Positions 16,670-25,224 of a stretch of 47,493 nt of DNA are shown here, piece after piece. The notes under the pieces were generated by a model. It had not been told where the DNA came from and ran no database searches. It saw only the letters and a program-made list of their open reading frames with translations. The stretch's first letter is position 1; every line of letters begins with the position of its first letter. Position numbers and translations under genes: made by a program. This DNA is from JAAYBG01 sp964411675 (lineage in GTDB: Bacteria; Bacillota_I; Bacilli_A; ML615J-28; CAG-698), in assembly GCA_964411675.1 (NCBI GenBank), contig CAYPLR010000009.1, positions 1-47,493 on the forward strand, written 5' to 3'.

Positions 16670-17132
16670 TTATATTTCTTGGGATAAGTATTTTATGGGG
16701 GTTGCACTCCTTTCAGCGATGCGTAGCAAAGATCCTAACACCCAAGTAGGAGCTTGTATTGTCAATCCGCACAAAAAAATTGTAGGTATTGGTTACAATG
16801 GTTTTCCTTTTGGATGTGAAGATGATGAATTTCCTTGGGAAAAAACAGGAAATTTTAGTGATACAAAATATCCCTATGTCGTCCATGCAGAACCCAATGC
16901 GATATTAAACTCGATTTCTAGTCTAGATGGATGTAGTATCTATGTTACTCTATTTCCTTGCCACGAATGTGTGAAACTAATCATTCAAAGTGGAATTAAA
17001 GAAATTGTTTACATGGATGAAAAATATGCCGATACAGAATCAGATATTGCTGCTAAACGGATGCTTCATGCAGCAAATGTGAGTACTCGTAAAATGAAAA
17101 ATATAAAAATTACCGTTGAGGATGAAAAGTGA
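16656..17132 (+). CDS. comEB: dCMP deaminase (ComEB type)
   Basis: 158 residues. Converts dCMP to dUMP for thymidylate synthesis. Zinc and catalytic residues: VVHAEPNAI (H78, E80) and PCHEC (C102, C105). DPNTQVGACIV and GIGYNGFPFGC are the usual dCMP deaminase signatures. GTG start at 16656, chosen for the strong AGGAGG at 16641-16646. There are no competence genes nearby, so only the nucleotide role is supported. It overlaps both neighbours. Confidence 0.93.
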   Translation: MKRNDYISWDKYFMGVALLSAMRSKDPNTQVGACIVNPHKKIVGIGYNGFPFGCEDDEFPWEKTGNFSDTKYPYVVHAEPNAILNSISSLDGCSIYVTLFPCHECVKLIIQSGIKEIVYMDEKYADTESDIAAKRMLHAANVSTRKMKNIKITVEDEK

Positions 17133-18208
17133 AAGAATTTTTTGTCAGTAGTTGGCGAAACTTTAAAAAATCGTCACTGATTACTAAATTATTATCCTTT
17201 CTTGGATTAGGACTTTATTTATTTGTCTTATTCATTTCATTTATCAAAGTTGACTATGAAATAATCACTCCAGGAAGTATTAACTACACAGCATCCTCAG
17301 TAAAAGTAGAAGCAGAAAATGAAACGGGTTTTATCTATACCGTTGGTGTTTACACTCATACTCGAATATCTGTAATCCAATATTGGTTAGCGAAGAAAAA
17401 CGATACTTTTGATATTGAAGTATTTGATCCAACCATAGATTTAGATGATGAAGCCCAAATTAAATTTGGCACTATTTCTAAAGAAATTAGCATCAATAAT
17501 GCAATTATCAATGCTTATCAAGAAGCAGTAAAAGTAGATTCTTCGATCGTGTTAAGTAAAGAATATCGAGGAGCAATTGTTAGTGCGATTACTCCTTATG
17601 CAAAGACAGGATTAGATTATTCTGATATTGTCATCAAAGTCAATGATCAATCGTTTACAAATATCGATGAATTTCGAGATTTAGTTACCGATTTCTACGA
17701 CAATAACCCTAATAAAGAAATCAAATTTACAATTATTCGTGATGATGTACAAAAAGAAGTGTATGCTTCCTTTATTACTGGTGATTCCGGTTATATCGGT
17801 TTAGGAGTTGCCTTTTACGATTATTACAAATTAGATCCAGAAAAATCAACCCCAAAATTTTCAATCGTTGACCCTTATTCTTCCATTGGATCTTCCGGTG
17901 GTGGTATGCTTTCCTTATCGGTTTACAATGCTTTATTACCAGGAGATATTACCCAAGGTAAAAAAATTGTTGGAACAGGAACCATTGAAATTGATGGTAC
18001 CATCGGGAATATTGCTGGTGTAAAACAAAAAATTATCACTGCTAATAATTATGATATTGATATCTTTTTTATTAGTGAAACCAATTATGATGTAGCAAAA
18101 GCTGAATACGATCGAATTGGTGCTACCTTTACTTTGGTAAAGGTTAATAATTTTATGAATATTATAGAGTACCTACAGAATATGGAGGTAAATAGTAATG
18201 AATCATAA
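17129..18208 (+). CDS. YlbL-like PDZ-Lon (S16) membrane serine protease
   Basis: 359 residues. N-terminal membrane anchor (about 18-42), an extracytoplasmic region, a PDZ domain (about 140-215, with GAIVSAITPYAKTGLDYSDIVIKVNDQ) and a Lon-type proteolytic domain (about 225-350). The nucleophile region reads SIGSSGGGMLSLSVYNAL, and the catalytic Lys is the one in IAGVKQKI, the Ser/Lys dyad arrangement of S16 proteases. Relatives of this architecture act at the membrane, and in Bacillus one degrades a cell division inhibitor; the substrate here is unknown. GTG start with GAGGAT upstream; a 4-bp overlap with comEB. Confidence 0.88.
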   Translation: MKEFFVSSWRNFKKSSLITKLLSFLGLGLYLFVLFISFIKVDYEIITPGSINYTASSVKVEAENETGFIYTVGVYTHTRISVIQYWLAKKNDTFDIEVFDPTIDLDDEAQIKFGTISKEISINNAIINAYQEAVKVDSSIVLSKEYRGAIVSAITPYAKTGLDYSDIVIKVNDQSFTNIDEFRDLVTDFYDNNPNKEIKFTIIRDDVQKEVYASFITGDSGYIGLGVAFYDYYKLDPEKSTPKFSIVDPYSSIGSSGGGMLSLSVYNALLPGDITQGKKIVGTGTIEIDGTIGNIAGVKQKIITANNYDIDIFFISETNYDVAKAEYDRIGATFTLVKVNNFMNIIEYLQNMEVNSNES

Positions 18209-18596
18209 AAATTTATGGTCAAAAGGAAAAGAAGAAACAAAGAAGTTTTATGAAATTAGATTAAAACGCTCAACCAATATCATCACTTTTATTTTTGGTT
18301 TGATCGTTACTGTCATTCTCATTTTTCCTTTTGCTGCATTATTACTAGAGATTTTAGAAATCAATTGGTATAGACCTCAAGCAATTATTGCCTTTTTATC
18401 ATTTGCATGGGGATTACTCATGATTAGTAATGGCTTATCTAATTTCTTTACTGTGAAATTAGCCAAATGCTATGCTCGAGATATGATTGAATTACAAGCA
18501 ATTGATGAAAATGCTATTTTGTTCTATCAATGTTTAAACATTGGTTTTGGTGTTTTTATCTTAGCAATCTTAATATTCTTTGGAATGATGAGGTAA
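18198..18596 (+). CDS. Membrane protein with three predicted helices, unknown
   Basis: 132 residues. A charged N-terminus, then hydrophobic segments at about 28-52, 60-80 and 108-130, and a short ARDMIELQAIDENA stretch between the last two. GGAGG at 18184-18188 precedes the ATG. It overlaps the protease gene by 11 bp and ends 3 bp before lspA, so it is clearly part of the operon. No family is recognised; a partner of the protease or of LspA is possible but only by position. Confidence 0.75.
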   Translation: MNHKNLWSKGKEETKKFYEIRLKRSTNIITFIFGLIVTVILIFPFAALLLEILEINWYRPQAIIAFLSFAWGLLMISNGLSNFFTVKLAKCYARDMIELQAIDENAILFYQCLNIGFGVFILAILIFFGMMR

Positions 18597-18599
18597 AAC

Positions 18600-19076
18600 A
18601 TGAAAGGTAAAACTATGATTATAGGAATTTTATTAATCTCTTTATTTATTGTCCTTGACCAAATAACAAAGGCAGTAGCTTTTAAATACTTTTCTTTGTT
18701 GCAGACCTATAAATGCATTCCTGGACTATTTCGAATTAGCCTTGTTGAAAACACAGGCGGTGCTTGGGGAATCTTCAGTGGAAAAATGTGGTTTTTTATT
18801 GTCATTACCCTATTATCACTGGGTATATTTGCTTATCTAATGAAAGATTTTGATTTGAAAGAAAACACCATGTATAGTGTTTGTCTAATTTTGATTATTA
18901 CAGGAACCATTGGTAATTTCATCGATCGTATCTTTTTAGGATATGTTCGTGATTTCTTAACTTTTGACTTTATGAGTTTCCCTAGTTTTAACTTAGCGGA
19001 TATGTGTCTAACAATCGGTACTATCTTATTGATGTTTGAAATTCTTTTTGGAGCGACAGGTAAAAAATGGAAATAA
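18600..19076 (+). CDS. lspA: Lipoprotein signal peptidase (signal peptidase II)
   Basis: 158 residues with four membrane helices. Cleaves the signal peptide of diacylglyceryl-prolipoproteins at the lipobox Cys. The catalytic aspartates are D109 (GNFIDRI) and D134 (FNLADM); VENTGGAWGIFSG is the conserved family stretch. Substrates are present in the window: the lipoproteins at 31571 and 33370. GAGG lies just upstream of the ATG. It is paired with rluD as in Bacilli. Confidence 0.96.
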   Translation: MKGKTMIIGILLISLFIVLDQITKAVAFKYFSLLQTYKCIPGLFRISLVENTGGAWGIFSGKMWFFIVITLLSLGIFAYLMKDFDLKENTMYSVCLILIITGTIGNFIDRIFLGYVRDFLTFDFMSFPSFNLADMCLTIGTILLMFEILFGATGKKWK

Positions 19077-19975
19077 TGTATTTTATTTACCAACAAGAAG
19101 AACCGATGCGTATTGATAAATTCCTTGTAAACGAAATGGAAGATGTTTCTCGTAATTCCATTCAAATTTATATCAAAGAGAACTGTGTATTAGTCAACGA
19201 TAAAGTTGTAAAGGCAAACCATATTTTAAAAAAGAATGATGCGATCAGCATCACCATTCCTGATCCTGTCAACAATGATATCGTTGCACAAGACATTCCT
19301 TTGGATATTTATTATGAAGATAGCGATGTAATTGTCGTAAATAAACCAACTGGTATGGTTGTTCATCCAGCGGTAGGTAATTATCAAAACACCTTAGTGA
19401 ATGCATTAATGTTTCATTGCCACGATTTATCAGCTATTAATGGAGTCATTCGAGCGGGTATCGTTCATCGTATTGATAAAGATACTTCTGGATTGTTAGT
19501 TGCTTGTAAGAATGATGTTGCTCATCGAAACTTAAGCGAACAATTTTTCAATAAAACCATATCTAGAAAATATTATGCTATTGTTTATGGTGTGATTAAT
19601 CACAATGTCGGTCGAATTGAAGCGCCAATCGGAAGAGATATCTTCAACCGTCAACAGATGACTGTTGTGGAACAGGGGAAATCTGCAGTTACTAATTTTA
19701 AAGTGTTAGAACGATTTAAAAAATATACTTTAGTCGAGTTATCTCTAGAAACAGGTCGTACTCATCAAATTCGTGTTCATATGAAATATATTGGCTATCC
19801 ATTAGTAGGGGATCCCGTGTATGGACCTAAGAACGTCATTGGTGAAACGGGTCAGTTCCTTCATGCAAAAACATTAGGTTTTACCCATCCTCGTACGAAA
19901 GAGTATCTAGAGTTTGATAGTCCATTACCAAAATATTTTGAAGATTTTCTAAATGAACTACGAAACAATGAATAA
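19067..19975 (+). CDS. rluD: RluD-family 23S rRNA pseudouridine synthase
   Basis: 302 residues. An N-terminal S4 RNA-binding domain (about 12-70) is followed by the synthase domain with the catalytic Asp in GIVHRIDKDTSGLLVACKN (near residue 140) and RTHQIRVHMKYIGYPLVGDPVYG near the end. The RluD/YlyB subfamily modifies helix 69 of 23S rRNA in relatives; the exact target here is inferred. The start at 19067 overlaps lspA by 10 bp; ATG at 19076, which overlaps the lspA stop as TAATG, is an alternative giving three fewer residues. It is the last gene of the hisS operon. Confidence 0.93.
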   Translation: MEIMYFIYQQEEPMRIDKFLVNEMEDVSRNSIQIYIKENCVLVNDKVVKANHILKKNDAISITIPDPVNNDIVAQDIPLDIYYEDSDVIVVNKPTGMVVHPAVGNYQNTLVNALMFHCHDLSAINGVIRAGIVHRIDKDTSGLLVACKNDVAHRNLSEQFFNKTISRKYYAIVYGVINHNVGRIEAPIGRDIFNRQQMTVVEQGKSAVTNFKVLERFKKYTLVELSLETGRTHQIRVHMKYIGYPLVGDPVYGPKNVIGETGQFLHAKTLGFTHPRTKEYLEFDSPLPKYFEDFLNELRNNE

Positions 19976-20004
19976 AAGCCCTGAAAATTCAGGGCTTTAT
20001 TTAT
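19974..20004. terminator. Bidirectional terminator between rluD and rnhC
   Basis: AAAGCCCTGAA-AA-TTCAGGGCTTT (19975-19998), T-rich on the right and A-rich on the left, so it can end both convergent genes. The rnhC stop lies inside the hairpin. Confidence 0.88.
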
Positions 20005-20887
20005 ATTTATCAAGATTTTTGAAATTTGTTTTTGCGATAGTTTCTAAATACTTTAGATTTCTTGTTTTTAGGATCTTTTGAATGGCTAAATCAATTTTAG
20101 GTCCTGCTCCTTTAGGAAGTTCAAAACCTACATCATTAGATAATTTATTGAAATGATCAAGGAAGAAGTAACGAGCAATAATACTGGCTACAGCAACACT
20201 TACATATTTGCTTTCTGCCTTTTCTTCTAGTTTGACTTCCGTAACAACATCTTTTTCACCACTTAGATAATCTAAGTATTTTTCTTTTGTTGTAAAAGCA
20301 TCAATTACAATTCCATCATAATTCTCTACTTTAGCCTGAAGATGACGAATGACGCTATTATGAAGAAGAGCTTTTATTTTATTCATGTTGTGATTTTGTA
20401 TTCTATTGATATAATTATATTTCAAATTATCTAACACATGGACACTAAAAACAACCTCTTTTATTAATACTTCACCCAATTCTAGAATTTTATTATCGTT
20501 TAATAGTTTTGAATCTTTTACTCCTAATCGCTTTAAAATTTTGATTTGGTCTTTTCTTACATAAGCACCTGCTACTACAATACCACCAAAGAAATCTCCT
20601 GTACCTACTTCATCCGTTCCTATTAAAGAAAGTTCAATCGATAGCGATGAGTTTTTCACATCATCAATTACTGGAGTAATATCAATCAAAGAACAAATTT
20701 CTTGGTACAATTCATTGGTATCACTACCCTGAATCAGTAAAGTAAGTGTTTTAAAAATTGTTAAAGTTGATGTCTTGTTTTTTGCACGAAAAAGTGTATA
20801 ATTGTTAGTATGAGGAACGGAGAATTCACGATAACGTTCCATAATTAAATGGGCTTGTTCAATTGTTAGATTGATGGATTTGCTCAT
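19997..20887 (-). CDS. rnhC: Ribonuclease HIII
   Basis: 296 residues from ATG 20887, which has AGGTG six bases upstream; an earlier in-frame GTG at 20896 is part of that ribosome site. RNase HIII cuts the RNA strand of RNA:DNA hybrids. An N-terminal TBP-like substrate-binding domain (about 1-85) precedes the catalytic domain with GTDEVGTGDFFGG (DE of the DEDE active site), VKDSK, VIDAF and the YVSVAVASIIAR segment. It is longer than RNase HII, and the N-terminal domain distinguishes it. It is divergent from mutS2, as often seen in Bacilli. Confidence 0.95.
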   Translation of the reverse strand: MSKSINLTIEQAHLIMERYREFSVPHTNNYTLFRAKNKTSTLTIFKTLTLLIQGSDTNELYQEICSLIDITPVIDDVKNSSLSIELSLIGTDEVGTGDFFGGIVVAGAYVRKDQIKILKRLGVKDSKLLNDNKILELGEVLIKEVVFSVHVLDNLKYNYINRIQNHNMNKIKALLHNSVIRHLQAKVENYDGIVIDAFTTKEKYLDYLSGEKDVVTEVKLEEKAESKYVSVAVASIIARYFFLDHFNKLSNDVGFELPKGAGPKIDLAIQKILKTRNLKYLETIAKTNFKNLDKYK

Positions 20888-20909
20888 GGGTTTCACCTTC
20901 CATATAACT

Positions 20910-20918
20910 ATTATACCA
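20910..20918 (-). promoter_or_regulatory. Extended -10 promoter of rnhC
   Basis: On the minus strand TGG is followed by TATAAT (20915-20910). The -35 (TTTCTA at 20938-20933) is weak. It lies 23 bp ahead of the rnhC start. No separate good promoter for mutS2 was recognised in the 64-bp divergent gap. Confidence 0.5.
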
Positions 20919-20951
20919 CAAAATTAATTTTTTAGAAAGAACTTTATTGCT

Positions 20952-23300
20952 ATGAATAGATATCATTTAACATTAGAATTAAATAAAATCATTGATCTAA
21001 TCAAAGAAGAAGTAATTCTCGATACTAATAAAGAGGAATTAGATCATATTATTCTCATGAATAATCTTGATGAGATTCGCTATGCTCTGGAAGAGACCGA
21101 TGAAGCAACCAGGTTAATCTTACGAGCTCAGAGATTTCCCCTTTATTTTAATAGTCCAATTGATTATTACTTGAGTAAAATTCATAAAGGTGGAATTCTT
21201 ACCCTTGAAGAATTATGTGAAACAGGTAAATTTCTCGATACGATTAAAAATATTACGATTTATATGAATGATTTGGATAATGCGAAAATCGCTTGTCCAT
21301 ATTTTAAACAAAATACAGCGGAATTATTCTATCCTAAAGAATTAAATCTACGAATTAAAACCATCATCACTCCTTATGGTGAAATAAAAGATGATGCTAG
21401 TGCTAATCTAAAAGACATCCGTCGTCATATCAAAGATACAGAAAAAAACATACAGGTAAAACTACAAGAAATTATTTCCAAAAACAGTAGTAAATTATCT
21501 CAAGCAATCGTCTCTATTCGTAACGATCGTTATGTAATTCCAGTAAAAAATGACTATAAGAATACAATCAAAGGAATTACTCACGATCAATCTGCTTCAG
21601 GTGAAACAGTTTATATTGAACCACAAATTATTTGTACTTTAAATAATCATTTAAACCAATTATTTGAAGAGGAAAAACAAGAAATCCACCGCATCTTAAA
21701 AGAAGTAAGTGGTCAAATTGACGTTTTTAATGAATCCTTAGCAATTAATTATCAAATAATAAAACATTTAGACTTGGTGTTTAGTAAGGCTTGCTATGCT
21801 ATTCGTATTAATGCTAGTAAACCGTTAGTTAATGATCAAGGATATGTTGATTTAATCAATTGTTATCATCCCTTATTAAAAGTGGAAAATATCGTTAGAA
21901 ATAACATTAATATTGGTAAGAATTATCAAGGGATTATTATTACTGGACCCAATACTGGTGGAAAAACAGTATTACTAAAGACCATAGGTTTACTATCTTT
22001 GATGGTGAAAGCAGGAATGCTAATTCCTTGTGATGAGGCTAGTAATATTATGATTTTTGATAATGTTTATGCTGACATTGGAGATGAACAAAGTATTGAT
22101 CAAAATCTTTCAACATTTTCTTCTCATTTGAAGAATGTCATCAACATTATTAATCAAGTAACACAGAATTCCTTGGTGCTACTGGATGAATTAGGCTCAG
22201 GAACGGATCCAGCTGAGGGTTCTTCTCTAGCAATTGCGATTATTGATTATTTGATTACCAAAAAATGCTTGATTATTGCAACTTCCCATTATTCTGAGTT
22301 AAAAATTCATGCCTATAATTCACAAAATATCATTAATGCTAGCGTTGAGTTTAATGTAGAAACCTTACGACCTACTTATAAACTATTAATCGGTGTTCCT
22401 GGTCTAAGTAACGCTTTAAAAATTTCACAAATTCTCGGCTTACACCAAGAAATTATCCAACAAGCAGAAACCTATGCTTATAAAAATACCGATAAGAATA
22501 ATGTCGTTTTAGAAAAACTGATTCACCAATCTCATGAACTTGACCAAAAATTAAAAATCATTGATGAAAAAAATAATTTTTTAGCAATCAAACTAAAAGA
22601 TGCAGATCGTTTAATCGAAGAAACTTATCTAGAGAAAAACAAGATTCTTTTACAAGCAGAAGCAGAAGCAAAGAAAATGATTACGAAGTCATCTCAGAAA
22701 ATAGAAGAAATTCTCAAAGAACTAGAAAGTATGAAACTACGAGAAGTAAAACTTCATGAAATATCTGAAATAAAACATGATATTAAAGAATTAAAGACCA
22801 GTATGCAGGTAGAAGAAGAATATCGTGAAACAAATGATGAAATAACAGTTGGATCCCAGGTTTATGTAGAAAGTTATCGTTGTTATGGAACTATCTTAAA
22901 AGTGAATAAAAATGATAAATTTGATGTGCAAATAGGTAATGCAACTATTTTAGTTGATAAAAAAACATTGAAAATACCTAAATCCACACCACAACCAACC
23001 ATTGTATCAACACCTAAACAAACATTGCCCAATACCAGTGGAATTAAAAAAACAGTAAAGGCAAGTCTAGATTTACGAGGCGAACGATATGAAGATGCCT
23101 ATAGTAAATTAGAAAAATACATTGATGATGCTATTTACTCTAGTTTAAACCAAGTAAGTATTATTCATGGATTTGGAACTGGAGTTCTTCGGGAAATGGT
23201 TCAAAACTATTTGAAAACAAATCGATTAGTTGAGAGCTTTCGCTATGGGGGAAACAACGAAGGGGGCCAAGGAGCTACCATCGTAACATTAAAAAAATAA
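20952..23300 (+). CDS. mutS2: Endonuclease MutS2
   Basis: 782 residues, full length. Walker A GPNTGGKTVLLKTIG near residue 332, Walker B LVLLDELGSGTDPAEGSSLAI near 410, TSHYSELK near 445, a long coil (about 500-620), a KOW-like patch and the C-terminal Smr nuclease domain (about 705-782) with LDLRGERYEDA and HGFGTGVLREMV. Lacks the MutS mismatch-recognition domain. The family suppresses recombination and, in some Bacilli, splits collided ribosomes; both fit the sequence. A weak ribosome site only (AGAAAG). Followed by trxA 12 bp later. Confidence 0.96.
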   Translation: MNRYHLTLELNKIIDLIKEEVILDTNKEELDHIILMNNLDEIRYALEETDEATRLILRAQRFPLYFNSPIDYYLSKIHKGGILTLEELCETGKFLDTIKNITIYMNDLDNAKIACPYFKQNTAELFYPKELNLRIKTIITPYGEIKDDASANLKDIRRHIKDTEKNIQVKLQEIISKNSSKLSQAIVSIRNDRYVIPVKNDYKNTIKGITHDQSASGETVYIEPQIICTLNNHLNQLFEEEKQEIHRILKEVSGQIDVFNESLAINYQIIKHLDLVFSKACYAIRINASKPLVNDQGYVDLINCYHPLLKVENIVRNNINIGKNYQGIIITGPNTGGKTVLLKTIGLLSLMVKAGMLIPCDEASNIMIFDNVYADIGDEQSIDQNLSTFSSHLKNVINIINQVTQNSLVLLDELGSGTDPAEGSSLAIAIIDYLITKKCLIIATSHYSELKIHAYNSQNIINASVEFNVETLRPTYKLLIGVPGLSNALKISQILGLHQEIIQQAETYAYKNTDKNNVVLEKLIHQSHELDQKLKIIDEKNNFLAIKLKDADRLIEETYLEKNKILLQAEAEAKKMITKSSQKIEEILKELESMKLREVKLHEISEIKHDIKELKTSMQVEEEYRETNDEITVGSQVYVESYRCYGTILKVNKNDKFDVQIGNATILVDKKTLKIPKSTPQPTIVSTPKQTLPNTSGIKKTVKASLDLRGERYEDAYSKLEKYIDDAIYSSLNQVSIIHGFGTGVLREMVQNYLKTNRLVESFRYGGNNEGGQGATIVTLKK

Positions 23301-23312
23301 AGGAGAATACTT

Positions 23313-23621
23313 ATGGTAGAGAAGATTACTGAAAAACAATTGAAAGAATTAAAAAAAGAATTTATTGTTGCTGATTTTTTTGCTGATTGGTGCGGTCCTT
23401 GTAAAATGATAGCCCCTTTCTTTCATGAAATCTCGGAAGAAATTCCTGACATCGCTTTTGTGAAAATAAACGTAGATGATAATGAAGAATTGGCAAATGA
23501 ACTTAATGTTAAGAGTATACCAACAATTATTATCTTCAAAAACGGAGTGGAAAAGGATCGAAAAATTGGTTTCGCAACAAAACCCGCATTAAAAACTTGG
23601 ATATTAGAAAAAACAAAATAA
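23313..23621 (+). CDS. trxA: Thioredoxin
   Basis: 102 residues, a single thioredoxin fold with the WCGPC active site (residues 26-30), the buried Asp region VADFFADW and the cis-Pro loop VKSIPTIIIFKNG. Reduces cytoplasmic disulfides. AAAGGAG precedes the ATG. It is cotranscribed with mutS2, an order also seen in other Firmicutes. No thioredoxin reductase gene is in the window. Confidence 0.95.
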   Translation: MVEKITEKQLKELKKEFIVADFFADWCGPCKMIAPFFHEISEEIPDIAFVKINVDDNEELANELNVKSIPTIIIFKNGVEKDRKIGFATKPALKTWILEKTK

Positions 23622-23638
23622 AAAACCAACATTAAAAG

Positions 23639-23667
23639 TTTACAAAGAAAATTTTATTTGCTATACT
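23639..23667 (+). promoter_or_regulatory. Promoter of ntdP
   Basis: TTTACA (23639-23644), 17 bp, TATACT (23662-23667), with TGC before the -10. Confidence 0.7.
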
Positions 23668-23691
23668 ATTACTAGGAAAGAAGTGCTAGCA

Positions 23692-24216
23692 ATGAAAAAT
23701 TTAGATATTATTAGTTTTAAACACGACGGAGAATTACATCGCGTTTGGAAAAACGTTGTTATGATTCATGAAGATGATGAAATTACAGTAATTGTCAATA
23801 ATAAAGTCGATGTTATCGATGGAGATGGTCGAAAATGGAAAACCAGAGAACCAGCCATTTGTTATTTTTTTAAAAAATACTGGTTTAATGTAATTTGTAT
23901 GATTCGAGGAACAGATATTTACTACTATTGTAATTTAAGTTCCCCCTTTATTATTGATTTAGAAGGATTAAAGTATATTGATTATGATTTAGATGTAAAA
24001 GTTTTTCCTGATGGTGAAATTTTAGTACTGGATAAAGATGAATATGATTTTAATATTAAGGATTTACATTATTCACAAGAAATCATTGAAATCATTAAGA
24101 ACAATACCAACATACTAATAAACATGATAAAGAATAAAGAGAATCCTTTCAATGCTTCTTGCGTGATAGATTGGTATCAAAAATTTATTACGACTACTCT
24201 TATGAATGAAGAATAA
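23692..24216 (+). CDS. ntdP: Nucleoside tri-/diphosphatase, DUF402 family (NtdP)
   Basis: 174 residues from ATG 23692, with AGGAAAG 11 bases upstream; an in-frame GTG at 23683 is too close to that site. Matches the staphylococcal/bacillar NtdP family closely: SFKHDGELHRVWKN at the N-terminus, DGRKWKTREPAICYFFKKYW, FNVICMIRGTDIYYYCNLSSPF and LKYIDYDLDVKVFPDGEILVLDKDEY. The family hydrolyses nucleoside tri- and diphosphates using acidic metal ligands in the last of these segments. Its physiological role is uncertain. It stands alone between its own promoter and terminator. Confidence 0.88.
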   Translation: MKNLDIISFKHDGELHRVWKNVVMIHEDDEITVIVNNKVDVIDGDGRKWKTREPAICYFFKKYWFNVICMIRGTDIYYYCNLSSPFIIDLEGLKYIDYDLDVKVFPDGEILVLDKDEYDFNIKDLHYSQEIIEIIKNNTNILINMIKNKENPFNASCVIDWYQKFITTTLMNEE

Positions 24217-24242
24217 CCTATCGAATCGATAGGTTTTTTATT
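24216..24242 (+). terminator. Terminator of ntdP
   Basis: AACCTATCGA directly followed by TCGATAGGTT and TTTTTATTT. The hairpin starts right at the stop codon. Confidence 0.88.
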
Positions 24243-24248
24243 TGCATA

Positions 24249-24279
24249 AAAAAAGCCTACTTTACTAGTAGGTTTTTTG
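24249..24279. terminator. Terminator of recU, probably bidirectional
   Basis: AAAAAGCCTAC-TTTACTA-GTAGGTTTTTT. On the minus strand a T-run follows the hairpin, about 35 bp beyond the recU stop; it also backs up the ntdP terminator. Confidence 0.8.
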
Positions 24280-24288
24280 CTTTGTATG

Positions 24289-24302
24289 AGAAGATTATCT
24301 TT
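24289..24302 (-). repeat. Intergenic 14-mer AAAGATAATCTTCT, copy 1
   Basis: The minus strand reads AAAGATAATCTTCT, identical to 31326-31339 and 33254-33267. The core AAGAT-A-ATCTT is a palindrome. It lies between the recU stop and its terminator. Confidence 0.6.
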
Positions 24303-24312
24303 TTTCACTCGA

Positions 24313-24876
24313 TTAATCATTAAAAAACATTTCATCTACCGCTTTTAAATAATCAAGTAATGGAGCATATCCTTGTTTCACAGATTTACCGATTTCTTTC
24401 GCTTTTTCTATGGTAACACTTTTTAAACCTTGCTTTATTAAATCAAGAAAATCAATGATTTTAATGATATAAATTTCATTCACTTTCTTAAAATAAATAA
24501 TAACAAAGGCAATTCCTCCATGTTCATTCACTTTTTTAAGATGTAGTAATTGATGTTCGAAAATATGCTTGAAACTAAACGATAGATTAACCGTTTCTTT
24601 GGCTTCATAATCAATGTATTTTCCTCGATATATCCCATTATAGTCAGTAGTAGAGGGTTGTTTATAATAAGCTTCAATAATACGAGCACGGGTTCTACTA
24701 GGGTAATCTACTCGAACTACTTGAACCGGTGTTGGTTTTTTATGAATAATTGCAATATTATGAGCCAAATAGTATTCATTACTTAGATTTAGACTGTTCT
24801 CAAATAGCATACCCCGAGTAAGAATATTACTTTTTTTATTTATTTGCATGTCAGGAATTGGATATTTTATAGCCAT
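24313..24876 (-). CDS. recU: Holliday junction resolvase RecU
   Basis: 187 residues, typical for RecU, the Firmicutes/Mollicutes resolvase. Seen: NRGMLFENSLNLSN-like start (here TRGMLFENSLNLSN), VDYPSRTRARIIEAYYKQPSTTDYNGIYRGKYIDYEAKET, holding the catalytic D...E-x-K set, FSFKHIFEHQLLHLKKV and YAPLLDYLKAVDEMF. GAGGTAAATT precedes the ATG. The usual penicillin-binding protein neighbour is absent, which fits a wall-less lineage but does not prove it. Confidence 0.93.
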   Translation of the reverse strand: MAIKYPIPDMQINKKSNILTRGMLFENSLNLSNEYYLAHNIAIIHKKPTPVQVVRVDYPSRTRARIIEAYYKQPSTTDYNGIYRGKYIDYEAKETVNLSFSFKHIFEHQLLHLKKVNEHGGIAFVIIYFKKVNEIYIIKIIDFLDLIKQGLKSVTIEKAKEIGKSVKQGYAPLLDYLKAVDEMFFND

Positions 24877-24896
24877 AATTTACCTCGTTGTAATCA

Positions 24897-24905
24897 ATTA
24901 TATCA
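24897..24905 (-). promoter_or_regulatory. Extended -10 promoter of recU
   Basis: The minus strand reads TGA then TATAAT (24902-24897), 21 bp before the recU ATG. The -35 (TGGCTA) is weak. Confidence 0.55.
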
Positions 24906-25171
24906 TAAGTGTCTCTTTTTAGCCATAGCTTTTATTGGAAAGAAGAATAACTTTTATTAGAAATAGATTCATGATTCCCTGTTTTTTTGATAAAAACAAA
25001 CAATATTTTGAAAATCACCATGAATATTTATTTTATCATTTATTTTTATAATTGCTTTTCGAAAGAGAGGTTATTCATGTTCATTTATAAATGATGAGTA
25101 TATTTATACTTGTATTTTATAAAGTAGGTTTCCTTACTTTACTGCTTCCTTTTCATCTTTTTTCATAATGC
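24906..25171. other. AT-rich gap between recU and lepA
   Basis: No gene seen. Holds repeat element A (25062-25110) with two dyads; the remainder is AT-rich sequence without a convincing ribosome site or reading frame. Confidence 0.6.
25062..25110 (+). repeat. Recurring intergenic element, copy A
   Basis: AAAGAGAGGTTATTCAT (25062-25078), a perfect palindrome TCATTTATAAATGA (25081-25094) and a second dyad AGTATA-TT-TATACT (25097-25110). Shares the AGAGAGGTT block and TTCAT/ATGAA dyads with copies B (32411-32475) and C (44896-44936). Confidence 0.5.
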
Positions 25172-25200
25172 TTGCATTTTTTTAAGAAATAAGGTAAAAT
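25172..25200 (+). promoter_or_regulatory. Promoter of the lepA operon
   Basis: TTGCAT (25172-25177), 17 bp, TAAAAT (25195-25200). The same two hexamers and spacing are found before yneF on the other strand (46033-46005). Confidence 0.7.
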
Positions 25201-25224
25201 ATTATGTAAAGTAAGGAATAAATT

